Below, piece by piece: positions 1-8,574 of a stretch of 64,000 nucleotides of DNA. The notes beneath the pieces are model-generated. The model was not told the DNA's origin. It worked only from the letters and a program-made list of their open reading frames with translations, and ran no database searches. The first letter of the stretch is position 1. Every line of letters starts with the position of its first letter. Position numbers and translations under genes: made by a program. Source of the stretch: an uncultured Kiloniellaceae bacterium (GTDB taxonomy: Bacteria; Pseudomonadota; Alphaproteobacteria; Kiloniellales; Kiloniellaceae); assembly GCA_947493695.1 (NCBI GenBank), contig CANLSF010000004.1, forward strand, positions 1-64,000, read 5' to 3'.

Positions 1-563
1 ATTTCAGCTATGGACTGCGGGCCAACTTCGAGAACCTGGTTCTGACCGGCGGCGGGAACATCAACGGCTCGGGCAATACGCTGAACAACTACCTTTGGGG
101 GAATGAGGGGAACAATCGGCTCTCCGGTGGTGACGGCGAAGACACTCTGGACGGATATCTTGGCAATGATCTGCTGATCGGTGGCGAGGACAGCGACACC
201 TTCCTCTTCACCTTTGGTGTCGACGAAGGCGAGGACATCATTCTCGATTTTGACCGGACTCAGGATGTTTTAGCCTTTGACGATGTGATCGACGGTGCAG
301 GAAATGACCTCGCGGACATTGCCGCACATTTGACAATCGACAACGAAGGCGAGGGTGGTGACGTCGTTCTGACACTTGATGGTGGGACCGAAGTGCGGCT
401 CAGCGGCTTGGGTGTAGGGGCAGCAGATGATCCGCTGACTCTCAGCGATCTGGTGGATGACACCTCTGCCCAAGTCGTCACGGCACCATCCGTCGGCTTA
501 ATCGGCTTCATCACGACAGAGGGTAATACAAATGAGCTCGAAGACAACTTTGTGATTACCTGA
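1..563 (+). CDS. RTX-type calcium-binding repeat protein, C-terminal fragment
   Basis: The reading frame is open from the window edge (codons in phase with base 3) to the TGA at 561-563, so only the last 186 or so residues are seen. The visible part begins with a stretch of the kind often seen ahead of RTX repeats (ENLVLTGGGNINGSGN). It then has degenerate glycine- and aspartate-rich nonapeptides such as LSGGDGEDTLDG and LGNDLLIGGEDSDTF, the calcium beta-roll signature. After these comes a DxxLAFDD-type C-terminal segment typical of type-I secreted proteins. The product is probably exported by an ABC/MFP/TolC system that is not in this window. The N-terminal effector or adhesive part lies off the edge, so its activity cannot be judged. 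It ends just before a strong terminator. Confidence 0.85.
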   Translation, partial: FSYGLRANFENLVLTGGGNINGSGNTLNNYLWGNEGNNRLSGGDGEDTLDGYLGNDLLIGGEDSDTFLFTFGVDEGEDIILDFDRTQDVLAFDDVIDGAGNDLADIAAHLTIDNEGEGGDVVLTLDGGTEVRLSGLGVGAADDPLTLSDLVDDTSAQVVTAPSVGLIGFITTEGNTNELEDNFVIT

Positions 564-611
564 GCCTGAGCCTGATAGACAGAACGCCTCCGAAACCGTG
601 AGGTGTAGGAT

Positions 612-650
612 AAAAAAAGAGCGCCGGGTTTAACGCCGGCGCTCTTTCTT
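612..650. terminator. Bidirectional intrinsic terminator
   Basis: A perfect 12-bp stem (616-627 with 636-647) encloses an 8-nt loop. It is flanked by seven A residues on the left and a T-rich run on the right, so it can stop transcription in both directions. It sits between the convergent RTX gene and the nucleoside operon, and closes both. Confidence 0.85.
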
Positions 651-666
651 ATTGAGGACCATGCGT

Positions 667-2178
667 TTACTTCGCCGAGACCAAACGGTTTTCAACGATG
701 GGCGAGATCTTGCCTGCCGCTTCGATGTAGTCGACGACCATCAGAGCCATCAGCTGCGCTGCAGCCGGATCGATCAGATTCTTCGCATCTTTGAATACGC
801 TGTAGCCGTCACCACCAACCGCAATGTAGGAGTTGGCGGCCAGTGTATAGGTTTTGCCGTTATCGATCGGGCTGTCACCAACCACCACTGACTTTACCCG
901 TGAACCTGCTGGAGCGCTGGCGTCCCAGGTAACAGTCATTCCTGAAACGCTGGGAAAACGCCCGGCGCCGTTTTCGACCTGGCTGAAGCCGTTTTCAAGG
1001 GCCTCGACGACCTGCGCGCCCGTGACTTCCAGCTTGACCGTGGTGTTGCCGAAGGGCAGCTCGGTCTGAATGTCGCGGCGGGTCAGAACCGTGCCTGCGT
1101 CGTAGATCTTGTCGCCGCGGATTCCGCCGCCATTGGTAATGGCGAGATCAGCATCGACGCCTTTGCGGATCGCGTCGCTGATCAGATTGCCGATGGCGTT
1201 TTCGCCGCCGCGGACCGAGGCGCGCCGGCTGTCCAACTGGGTCGTGGTGGCGCCGATCTCCACGTCGAGTTCCACACTGAGCTTTTGAAGATAGCTGTCG
1301 ACCTTGGCGGCCATCTCGGCGTCGCCTTCCATGCCAGCAGTCGGGATCGTGCGGAAACTGGGACTCCAGACAAAGCGCTGCTTCCCACGCTTCTCGACCC
1401 GGTCCATGGTGACTTCCAGCACACTGACGTAGTCCGCCTGTGCTGCGGACTCCATCATGGCGATCTTGCCGTTGTAGTAGCTCATCAGCAGGTGATCGTG
1501 GCCGGTGAGCAGGACGTCGATACCGGTGTCGGCATTGACCAGATCGAAATCCTCTTCGACCCCGGTGTGGGAGAGGGCGACGATCAGGTCGGCACCTTCC
1601 TCGCGCAGCTTCGCGGACATCGCGCGCGAGGTTTCCTCCAGGGACTTGAACGTCACGGTTTCCGGGCTCGAGACTTCAGTGGTGTCGGGCGTCACCAGTC
1701 CGAAAAAGCCAATGGTGAAGTCGCCGGCCTTGGTGGTCCAGGAGTGGATGGCTCCGTCGATGATTTCACCGTCGCCGTCGATGGCATTGGTCCCCAGAAT
1801 GGGAAACTTCGCCTCGGCAATGCGTTCCATCGCGACCTTCGGTCCGAAATCGAATTCGTGATTGCCCAGCACCATGATATCGACCTCTGCGGCGTTCAGC
1901 AGATCGATCATATGGGCGCCCTTGTCGAAACCGGAGAGCAGAGATGGCGAGATGGCGTCGCCGCCGTGCGTGAAGATGACATGCTCGCCTGCCGCCCGTT
2001 CCGCCTTGACCACGGCCATCAGGTTGGCGAGACCGCCTTTGCCGCCTGAAGCTTCCATCCGGTCCATATCGTTGGTGTGAACGAAGGTGACCGTGGTCGG
2101 CTCCGCAAAGGCGGTGGACACTGCCAGGAGAATGCTTGTCGAGACCGCGAACGCGGATGCCCTGATCGGAAACCTCAT
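667..2178 (-). CDS. Periplasmic 5'-nucleotidase / metallophosphatase (UshA-like)
   Basis: A 503-residue protein of the usual size for the 5'-nucleotidase family. It has an N-terminal signal peptide ending near AFA, a calcineurin-like metallophosphatase domain (about residues 30-270) and a C-terminal nucleotidase domain with the GGGIRGD and GGDGYSVF motifs. Metal-site motifs visible are GDAISPS, GNHEFDFG, SHTG and GHDH. The first motif reads NDMDRME instead of NDxHG, so one usual His metal ligand is replaced by Asp. A good ribosome-binding site (AGAGGG) precedes the ATG at 2178. As the last gene of the nucleoside operon, 63 nt after the TrpF-like gene, it probably dephosphorylates nucleotides in the periplasm to nucleosides for the BMP/ABC importer. 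UDP-sugar or cyclic-nucleotide activity is also possible. Confidence 0.85.
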   Translation of the reverse strand: MRFPIRASAFAVSTSILLAVSTAFAEPTTVTFVHTNDMDRMEASGGKGGLANLMAVVKAERAAGEHVIFTHGGDAISPSLLSGFDKGAHMIDLLNAAEVDIMVLGNHEFDFGPKVAMERIAEAKFPILGTNAIDGDGEIIDGAIHSWTTKAGDFTIGFFGLVTPDTTEVSSPETVTFKSLEETSRAMSAKLREEGADLIVALSHTGVEEDFDLVNADTGIDVLLTGHDHLLMSYYNGKIAMMESAAQADYVSVLEVTMDRVEKRGKQRFVWSPSFRTIPTAGMEGDAEMAAKVDSYLQKLSVELDVEIGATTTQLDSRRASVRGGENAIGNLISDAIRKGVDADLAITNGGGIRGDKIYDAGTVLTRRDIQTELPFGNTTVKLEVTGAQVVEALENGFSQVENGAGRFPSVSGMTVTWDASAPAGSRVKSVVVGDSPIDNGKTYTLAANSYIAVGGDGYSVFKDAKNLIDPAAAQLMALMVVDYIEAAGKISPIVENRLVSAK

Positions 2179-2241
2179 ATCCCTCTTGCTCCCTGATTAT
2201 TACAATTATATGACAGCTTACACGCGAAAGCGGAGTGCTGG

Positions 2242-2895
2242 CTACGCGGCATTCACAGATTCGAAAAAGCCGCGCAGTTTATCGGCGCTGAGCCGGTTTT
2301 CACTCCGTACCGAGCTGCAGAGATCAAGGCCATAGGGCCGCACTTCGCGGATCGCGCGCTGCACATTGGTGCGGTTGATGCCACCGGCCAGAAACACCGG
2401 GCATCTGGCGTCCTCGACAATCCTTCGGCTCAGGCTCCAGTCGTGTACCCGACCCGTACCGCCAAGCTGTTTGACCTGAAGCGTCGGGTTGCCGGAATCC
2501 AGCAACAAGGCATCGACTTGCCTTGAGAGCGCGCGGGCCTCGGCAATATTGTCGTCGTCGATCACGTGGATTACCTGAACGATCTTGATTGCGGGCAGTT
2601 CTTTACGTAGCCGCGCGTAGACATTTGATGGCACCGCGTCGACAAGCTGCACCGTGTTGGTTCGACAGCTCCGTACATGCTCGATAATGGTGTCTGCGTC
2701 CGTCCGGCTGGTCAGTAGAAAACTCGCAATTGGTGGCGGGATCTGTGCTGCGATCTCGGCGATCAGATCATCCTCGATAACGCCTGGACCACTGGGCATC
2801 TCCGCGACCAGACCGAGCGCCGATGCGCCGTGCTCGATCGCGAGACGGGCTTCTTCAGGCGACGAGATGCAACAGATTTTAACCCGTGGCGTCAT
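2242..2895 (-). CDS. TrpF-like (phosphoribosylanthranilate isomerase family) protein
   Basis: A 217-residue (beta/alpha)8-type protein of TrpF size. The ATG at 2895 overlaps the stop of the deaminase gene (ATGA) and has an AAGGCGAG ribosome-binding site. A longer upstream frame exists but only antiparallels the deaminase coding region. TrpF signatures seen are KICCIS near the N terminus (the catalytic Cys position, residues 8-9), LLLDSG with Asp133 as the general-acid position, GGTGRVHDW, FLAGGI and a C-terminal GLDLCSS phosphate-binding loop. The usual SPRxV segment after the first strand is absent. TrpF catalyses the Amadori rearrangement of N-phosphoribosylanthranilate. Here it lies among nucleoside catabolic genes with no trp genes nearby, so it may act on another phosphoribosylamine. 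It could equally be the only TrpF of the cell. Confidence 0.75.
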   Translation of the reverse strand: MTPRVKICCISSPEEARLAIEHGASALGLVAEMPSGPGVIEDDLIAEIAAQIPPPIASFLLTSRTDADTIIEHVRSCRTNTVQLVDAVPSNVYARLRKELPAIKIVQVIHVIDDDNIAEARALSRQVDALLLDSGNPTLQVKQLGGTGRVHDWSLSRRIVEDARCPVFLAGGINRTNVQRAIREVRPYGLDLCSSVRSENRLSADKLRGFFESVNAA

Positions 2896-3872
2896 AAACT
2901 CGCCTTCTCGCGAAGTTTCCGTTTGGTTTCGGGATCGGCGAATGCAGCGTCGATCGCTGTCATTGTCACCTCTCGCAGCGCTGTGTCGTCCAAACCGAAA
3001 AGATTCGAGGCCCGGTCGTATTCCTGTCCGATCGAGGTCCCGAAATAAGGCGGATCGTCGGAGTTCAGTGTGATCCGGCAACCGGCGTCGCGCAGCGCCA
3101 ACAGCGGATGATCGCTGTAGTTATCATAGACGCCTGTGGCGATGTTGCTGCCGGGACAGACCTCCAGCACAATTTGCTTGTCGACCAGTTCACGGACCAG
3201 GTCCGGATCTTCGATTGCGCGCACACCATGTCCGAGGCGCTGCACGGGCAGGGCGTCCAGAGCTGCGCGCACACTTTCGGCGCCCGCCACTTCGCCCGCA
3301 TGGACCGTGCAGGGAAGGCCGGAGGCGTGCACGATCTCGAAAGCGGGCGCGAAATCGCGGGGCTCGAAGGCATTCTCGTCGCCGCCCATCCCGAAACCGG
3401 TCACCAGGTCATGAGGATGGGCGACCACCTGGCGGGCGACTTCCACACCGCGTTCAGGCCCAAGGTGGCGCACGCAGGTCACGATGATCCGACCTTCGAT
3501 CCCGCTATCGGTTCGTGCGTCTTCGATTCCGGCGACGATGCCTTCAAGGTGGGCCGTGTAGGACATACCCACGGCGGCAGCGTGGTCGGGCGACGACATC
3601 ACCTCCACATAGATCGCACCTTCGGCGGCACAGTCCATCAGATACTGATAGGTGACGTCACGATAGTCTTCCGGAGTGCGGATGACTGAACTGGCGATGT
3701 CGTAAACCTTGAGGAAATGAAGAAAATCACTCCAGGCGAAGTCGCCGTTTTCGTCAAAGGTTTCCGACGGCAGAACAACGGAGTGCCGTGCTGCCAGCCT
3801 GCGCACCAGATCAGGCGAGGCTGCACCTTCCAGGTGGCAATGCAGTTCGGCCTTGGGCACCATGGTGATCAT
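2892..3872 (-). CDS. add: Adenosine deaminase family protein (adenosine or adenine deaminase)
   Basis: A 326-residue amidohydrolase-fold enzyme with all the zinc and catalytic motifs of the family: AELHCHLEG (first two His ligands), VHAGE (third His and catalytic Glu), RLGHGVRAI and NSDDPPYF (Asp ligand). It should hydrolytically remove the 6-amino group of adenosine to give inosine in the cytoplasm. The SDDPPYF form resembles the adenine-deaminase branch more than the TDDP form of classic adenosine deaminases, so adenine is a plausible alternative substrate. It starts 3 nt after the oxygenase gene and overlaps the TrpF-like gene by 4 nt, so it is cotranscribed with nucleoside phosphorylases that could supply free bases. 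Confidence 0.85.
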   Translation of the reverse strand: MITMVPKAELHCHLEGAASPDLVRRLAARHSVVLPSETFDENGDFAWSDFLHFLKVYDIASSVIRTPEDYRDVTYQYLMDCAAEGAIYVEVMSSPDHAAAVGMSYTAHLEGIVAGIEDARTDSGIEGRIIVTCVRHLGPERGVEVARQVVAHPHDLVTGFGMGGDENAFEPRDFAPAFEIVHASGLPCTVHAGEVAGAESVRAALDALPVQRLGHGVRAIEDPDLVRELVDKQIVLEVCPGSNIATGVYDNYSDHPLLALRDAGCRITLNSDDPPYFGTSIGQEYDRASNLFGLDDTALREVTMTAIDAAFADPETKRKLREKASL

Positions 3873-3875
3873 GAA

Positions 3876-4796
3876 TCAGAAGCCACGCAGAGGCATGTCT
3901 GCCGGCCGCTGCAGCCAGTTGTCACCCAGGTAACGGCAGGCGCCATCAATCACGTGCAGCGTATAGGCCTGACGGGAAACCGGCGAATGGTTCGGGCCGC
4001 TGAGATGTGGCAACTGACCGTGCAGGACGATCAGGGTGCCTTTCTTTGCTTCCAGAGGCACGGCCTCCTCGGCGGACCAGGGTGTTGGGTCCATGACGTC
4101 GGTCACCATCGTCTCGTCGCCACGGCGGAAGCGTTCGCGGATTGGGGCTCTGTGTTGCCCCGGCAGGGCCCAGAGGCAACCGTTATCCAAAGTAGCATCC
4201 TCAAGCGCAAACCAGAAACCCACGACGCTCATAGGGTCGGTGGTCAGGAAAGTGGAGTCCTGATGGCACACGACCTCGCCGCCGATATTCGGTTGCTTGA
4301 AGATGTACATGGATTGCAGGAGTAACGGCGTCTCAAGACCGATTGCACCCGCAAGGCGCGCCACGGCGGGGGTGCGGGAGAAGTCGTCAAACACCGGGTC
4401 CAGGTCATGTATGGCATGCCCGATTTTATTAATCGAGAGGGCTTTCGCCTGTCCCAGTTCGCCGTTCTCGTTGAAGGCGCCTTCTTCGAAAAAGAACCGT
4501 ATTTTACTGCCGGACTCCCCGAAGTAACGGTCGCGAATGTGAGATTTCGAGGTGGTGGAAAAGACCGTGGCAGCCTCATCGGGAACGAAAGCCTCGACCA
4601 GTTCATCGGCCCGCGCCATCAGAGCGTCGCAGCGTTCCGCAGGCATGAAATTCTCGATCAGGAGGTAACCTTCATCCCGAAAGGCGGACAGCATGGCGCT
4701 GTCCGGGCCTTTCGCAGCCAGTTCCTGCGCAGTGCGTTGAAAGCGTCTTGGCTGAGCAGCAGTGTCTGGCGCTGTTGAGGGGGCGATGGGTGTCAT
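3876..4796 (-). CDS. Phytanoyl-CoA dioxygenase (PhyH/PHYHD1-like) family oxygenase
   Basis: A 306-residue Fe(II)/2-oxoglutarate oxygenase. The facial triad and cosubstrate Arg are visible: H178 and D180 in CHQDSTF, H264 in LPHLSGPNH, and R275 nearby. The flanking text [18 protein letters not shown] matches the PHYHD1-like branch of the family. The ATG overlaps the end of deoB by 4 nt and the next gene follows after 3 nt, so it is firmly embedded in the nucleoside operon. The family hydroxylates diverse substrates, and the true one cannot be read from sequence. Context suggests oxidation of a nucleoside or sugar-phosphate derivative (inference). Confidence 0.8.
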   Translation of the reverse strand: MTPIAPSTAPDTAAQPRRFQRTAQELAAKGPDSAMLSAFRDEGYLLIENFMPAERCDALMARADELVEAFVPDEAATVFSTTSKSHIRDRYFGESGSKIRFFFEEGAFNENGELGQAKALSINKIGHAIHDLDPVFDDFSRTPAVARLAGAIGLETPLLLQSMYIFKQPNIGGEVVCHQDSTFLTTDPMSVVGFWFALEDATLDNGCLWALPGQHRAPIRERFRRGDETMVTDVMDPTPWSAEEAVPLEAKKGTLIVLHGQLPHLSGPNHSPVSRQAYTLHVIDGACRYLGDNWLQRPADMPLRGF

Positions 4797-6019
4797 GCCG
4801 CTAGGAAGTCCCTTCCGTGATCGAGGGGGGCGATACCCAGATGCCGGGCCAGTGTCTGGCCGATATCGGCGAAACTTTCGCGGCGTCCGAGCGAGCCGGG
4901 CGTGATCTCCGGCCCGAAAGCCAGGACCGGCACATGTTCTCGGGTGTGATCGCTGCCCGGCCAGGTGGGATCGCAGCCGTGGTCCGCCGTAATCACAGCA
5001 AGATCCCCGGGCTGGAGCAACGCTTCGAAGGATGGCAGTTGGCGGTCAAAAGCTTCGAGGGCGGTCGCATAGCCGGCGACATCACGCCGATGACCGAAAA
5101 GCGTGTCGAAATCGACGAAGTTGGTGAAGACGAGGGCGCCATCCGGTGCCGTTTTTGCCGCCTCAAGCGTGGCGTCGAACAGGGCGTCGTTGCCATTGGC
5201 CTTGATCGTCTGCGTCATGCCGCGGTGCGCGAAGATGTCGGCGATCTTGCCGATGGCGATAACTTCCCGCCCATTGTCTTTCAGGCGGTCGAGCAGAGTT
5301 GCTGTGGGCGGCGGCGTGGTCAGATCCCTCCGATTGCCCGTGCGCTGGAATGACGCGGCGTCTTCGCCGACAAAGGGGCGGGCAATGACCCGTCCGATGT
5401 TGTAGTCGTCAACCAGTTCCTTCGCGATCCGGCAGAGTTCGTAGAGACGTTCGAGACCGAAATGGCTTTCGTGCGCGGCGACCTGAAAGACGGAATCCGC
5501 CGAGGTATAGACAATCGGTTTGCCGCTGCGGATATGTTCTTCGCCCAGGTTAGCGATGATTTCGGTTCCGGACGCATGGCAATTGCCGAGCACGCCCGGC
5601 AGATTGCAGCGCGCGATCAGGGCGTCCGTCAGGGCAGCCGGAAAGCAGGGCGTTTCCTTGGGGAAGAAGCCCCAGTCGTATTCCACCGGGACGCCCGCCA
5701 TTTCCCAATGCCCGCTGGGCGTATCCTTGCCGAAGCTTCGCTCGGCAGCATGTCCGTAAGCGCCGGTAATCCGCTCCGGCTGCACGAACCCGGCAGGGGC
5801 GGTGCCGGTACTTTCCTGCGCCGTGAGACCCAGGCCAAGCCGGGCAAGGTTTGGAAGCTGTAATGGTCCCTGACGTCCGTTCGGCACATCTGCCTTGCCG
5901 TCAGCACATTCCCGGGCGATGTGACCGAAGGTGTCTGCGCCCTGGTCGCCGAACTTTGGCGCGTCCTGGGTTGCGCCGAGCCCGAAGGAATCCATGACCA
6001 GGATGAAGGCGCGTGTCAT
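4793..6019 (-). CDS. deoB: Phosphopentomutase
   Basis: A 408-residue alkaline-phosphatase-superfamily mutase of normal DeoB length. It begins with the MDSFGLG motif, followed by ADTFGHIA, a [14 protein letters not shown] block and the metal-binding [21 protein letters not shown] segment. It interconverts ribose or deoxyribose 1-phosphate and 5-phosphate, passing the sugars released by the two phosphorylases upstream into central metabolism. The start overlaps the deoA stop by 4 nt with a strong purine-rich ribosome-binding site. No deoC (deoxyribose-phosphate aldolase) is present in the window, so the deoxyribose 5-phosphate step must be encoded elsewhere. Confidence 0.95.
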   Translation of the reverse strand: MTRAFILVMDSFGLGATQDAPKFGDQGADTFGHIARECADGKADVPNGRQGPLQLPNLARLGLGLTAQESTGTAPAGFVQPERITGAYGHAAERSFGKDTPSGHWEMAGVPVEYDWGFFPKETPCFPAALTDALIARCNLPGVLGNCHASGTEIIANLGEEHIRSGKPIVYTSADSVFQVAAHESHFGLERLYELCRIAKELVDDYNIGRVIARPFVGEDAASFQRTGNRRDLTTPPPTATLLDRLKDNGREVIAIGKIADIFAHRGMTQTIKANGNDALFDATLEAAKTAPDGALVFTNFVDFDTLFGHRRDVAGYATALEAFDRQLPSFEALLQPGDLAVITADHGCDPTWPGSDHTREHVPVLAFGPEITPGSLGRRESFADIGQTLARHLGIAPLDHGRDFLAA

Positions 6020-7344
6020 TCCCCCGTCTCCGTGATGCGCTCATAGACGCTATCCGTGGTTTCAGGCCGCTCGCTTTCGATACGCATTGCACCGCGAATC
6101 TCAGCCGCGGCGGCTTGCGCGGCGCCTTCGTCTTTCGCATGTACGATCGCAAGCGGTTGTTCGCTGCCGACTTCAGTGCCCAGGGCAGCAATTTCTGTCA
6201 GGCCGACGGAATGATCGATGCTGTCGCTTGCGCGGCGCCGGCCACCCCCTAATGTGACGACGGCAACGCCGACGGCGCGGGTATCGACTTCACTCACATA
6301 ACCACTTGTTTCGGGATAGACAGCTTGGATGACTGGCGCGCTTGAGAGGTAATCGTTTGAGCGTTCCAGGAAGTCCGCGGGTCCACCAAGGGCTGTGGTC
6401 ATCTTTTCAAAGATTTCAGCGGCCCGACCGGAGTCGAGTGCTTTATTCAGACGTGTCGCCGCATCCTCGGCATTATCAGCGAGTTTGCCGAGCACCAGCA
6501 TTTCTGAACAGAGCGCCATTACCACCTCGTGCAGACGGGTATCGCGACGCCGACCTGTAAGATAGTCCAGGGTCTCGGCGACTTCCACTGCATTTCCGGC
6601 GCTGTGCCCCAGGACCTGATTCATATCGGTGATCAGTGCCGTCGTCGCCATGCCAGCGCCGTTCGCCACCGCGACGATGCTCTCGGCCAGCGAGCGCGCC
6701 ATTTTATGCGAAGCCGCAAAAGCGCCGCTGCCGGTCTTCACGTCCATGACCAGAGCGTCCAAGCCCGCTGCGAGCTTTTTCGAGAGGATGGAAGCCGTGA
6801 TCAATGGGATCGATTCCACCGTGGCCGTCACATCGCGAATGCCATAGAAACGCTTGTCGGCAGGTGCAAGATCGGCGGTTTGTCCAATAACGGCGCAGCC
6901 GACATCGCGAACGACATCTCGGAACTGCTCGATGGTCGGCGAGGTGTCGTACCCCGGAATGGAGTCGAACTTGTCGAGGGTTCCGCCGGTGTGACCGAGG
7001 CCCCGCCCGGAAATCATGGGTACATGACCGCCACAGGCAGCCACCATGGGAGCGAGCATCAGGCTGACCTTGTCGCCGACACCACCAGTGGAGTGTTTGT
7101 CCAGTACGGGACCGGAGAAGCCTGCCGTGCTCCAGTCCAGAACCCGTCCGGACTGGGTCATCCCATGGGTGAGCGCCACGCGCTCCGCCATGGTCATGCC
7201 CTGAAAGAAGACCGCCATGGCAAAGGCAGCAACCTGGCCCTCACTGATGCTGTCGTCGGCAAGACCGCGCACCATGAAGGCGATTTCTTCGTCGCTGAGC
7301 GCTTCGCCGTCCCGTTTCCGTCGAATAATTTCCTGTGGCAGCAT
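6016..7344 (-). CDS. deoA: Thymidine phosphorylase
   Basis: A 442-residue pyrimidine nucleoside phosphorylase. It carries the family signature around [13 protein letters not shown] and the [15 protein letters not shown] phosphate/substrate block, with the usual all-alpha N-terminal domain, glycosyltransferase-like middle domain and C-terminal PYNP domain. It phosphorolyses thymidine or deoxyuridine to base plus deoxyribose 1-phosphate. The ATG at 7344 is preferred over an in-frame GTG at 7353. It gives the typical [13 protein letters not shown] start, and the AGGAAAGG ribosome-binding site is correctly spaced for it. It overlaps deoB by 4 nt. Confidence 0.95.
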   Translation of the reverse strand: MLPQEIIRRKRDGEALSDEEIAFMVRGLADDSISEGQVAAFAMAVFFQGMTMAERVALTHGMTQSGRVLDWSTAGFSGPVLDKHSTGGVGDKVSLMLAPMVAACGGHVPMISGRGLGHTGGTLDKFDSIPGYDTSPTIEQFRDVVRDVGCAVIGQTADLAPADKRFYGIRDVTATVESIPLITASILSKKLAAGLDALVMDVKTGSGAFAASHKMARSLAESIVAVANGAGMATTALITDMNQVLGHSAGNAVEVAETLDYLTGRRRDTRLHEVVMALCSEMLVLGKLADNAEDAATRLNKALDSGRAAEIFEKMTTALGGPADFLERSNDYLSSAPVIQAVYPETSGYVSEVDTRAVGVAVVTLGGGRRRASDSIDHSVGLTEIAALGTEVGSEQPLAIVHAKDEGAAQAAAAEIRGAMRIESERPETTDSVYERITETGE

Positions 7345-7374
7345 GGCTAGCACCTTTCCTGCGAAAAGCTCGCT

Positions 7375-8184
7375 TTACGCATGGGACTGTCCTTTAAGGA
7401 AGGCAATGATCAGCTTCTTGAGATCCTCTGCGCCTAGCGCAGCTTTTTCCATGGTCTGGCTGTGGCTCAGCGGGGTATCGTCGAGACCGGCGCCATAATT
7501 GGTAATGATCGAAAGCGCGGACACCTTCAGGCCCAGATGCCGGGCGAGAATGACCTCGGGCACGGTGGACATGCCGACCGCATCTGCGCCCAGGATCTTG
7601 GCAGCTCGAATTTCCGCAGGCGTTTCGAAGTTCGGACCGGAGAACCACATGTAAACGCCTTCGTTTAGCGTCACGCCTTCCTGCCGGGCGGCCTCATGCA
7701 ATTGGGCGCGATATTCAGGGTTGTAGGCATCGACAAGATCCACGAAGCGGGTCGGGGCCTGTTCGCCGATCAAAGGGGACGTACCGGAAAAATTTATGTG
7801 GTCCGTGATCAGCATCAGGCTGCCGGGACCGGCACCGTTGACCAGGCTGCCCGCAGCATTGGTCAGCAGCAGTGATTTACAGCCCGCGGCCTGAAGGGAT
7901 CGGATCGGCCCCTTCATGGCATCGGCCTTGCCGGCCTCGTAGTAGTGCGCGCGCCCCTGCATCATGGCGATGGAAACACCGCCAAGCTGTCCCAGCACCA
8001 GTTGCCCCTCGTGCCCTTGCACAGTGGGCTTCGGGAAGCCGGGAAGCTCGGCATAGGGGATATGTTTGGCGTTCTCGACGCTCTCTGCCAGTGCACCCAG
8101 GCCTGAGCCCAGAACCAGTCCGAAAGTCGGTGGGGAGTCTCCTGCGGCCTCAAGAATAATTTCGGCGGCGTTTTTTGTGCTCAT
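7375..8184 (-). CDS. punA: Purine nucleoside phosphorylase (family I, PunA/XapA type)
   Basis: A 269-residue trimeric-type purine nucleoside phosphorylase. Landmarks in order are the LGSGLG phosphate loop, GHEGQLVLG, QGRAHYYE, LTNAAGS, FSGPNFETPAE, GMSTVPE and ITNYGAG with the base-contacting Asn. It converts inosine, guanosine or xanthosine and their deoxy forms to base plus (deoxy)ribose 1-phosphate. The length and GMSTVPE motif separate it from the hexameric DeoD family. It overlaps cdd by 4 nt (ATGA), and a 30-nt space follows before the ATG of deoA. Whether it is inosine/guanosine- or xanthosine-selective cannot be decided from sequence alone. Confidence 0.93.
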   Translation of the reverse strand: MSTKNAAEIILEAAGDSPPTFGLVLGSGLGALAESVENAKHIPYAELPGFPKPTVQGHEGQLVLGQLGGVSIAMMQGRAHYYEAGKADAMKGPIRSLQAAGCKSLLLTNAAGSLVNGAGPGSLMLITDHINFSGTSPLIGEQAPTRFVDLVDAYNPEYRAQLHEAARQEGVTLNEGVYMWFSGPNFETPAEIRAAKILGADAVGMSTVPEVILARHLGLKVSALSIITNYGAGLDDTPLSHSQTMEKAALGAEDLKKLIIAFLKGQSHA

Positions 8185-8573
8185 TTCAAATTCTCCGGCC
8201 CGAAGGAGTGGGGCAAAAGTTCATCTAAACTGGTGGTCATTCGGATCCCGTCGGGCCCGCAGATATGTATTGCGGTCGAGCCGACCGCGAACTCACGGAT
8301 CTTCTGCCGGCATCCGCCGCAGGGCGTGACCAGGGCATCGCCTTTGCCCATGACGCAGACTTCGCTCAAGCGTTGCGCACCGGCGTTCACCATGGCCGCG
8401 ATAGCAGAGGCCTCGGCGCAGAGGCCTTCCGGGTAGGCGGCGTTCTCCACGTTGCAGCCACTGTAAATCCGGCCGTTATCGGCACGGACGGCGGCACCGA
8501 CCGAGAAGCCGGAGTAGGGTGCGTATGCCCTGCCCATTGCCTCACGCGCCGCCGCGATCAGGTCTTCAGTCAC
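8181..8573 (-). CDS. cdd: Cytidine deaminase
   Basis: A 130-residue homotetrameric-type cytidine deaminase. Motifs are YAPYSGFSVGAA, GCNVENAAYPEGLCAEASAI (zinc Cys and catalytic Glu) and PCGGCRQKIREF (two further zinc Cys). It turns cytidine or deoxycytidine into uridine or deoxyuridine, which the phosphorylase downstream can split. The GTG at 8573, 1 nt after the permease stop and behind an AGAGAG ribosome-binding site, gives the standard length. A longer in-frame start would run 23 codons back into the permease gene and is unlikely. Confidence 0.92.
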   Translation of the reverse strand: MTEDLIAAAREAMGRAYAPYSGFSVGAAVRADNGRIYSGCNVENAAYPEGLCAEASAIAAMVNAGAQRLSEVCVMGKGDALVTPCGGCRQKIREFAVGSTAIHICGPDGIRMTTSLDELLPHSFGPENLK

Positions 8574-8574
8574 A

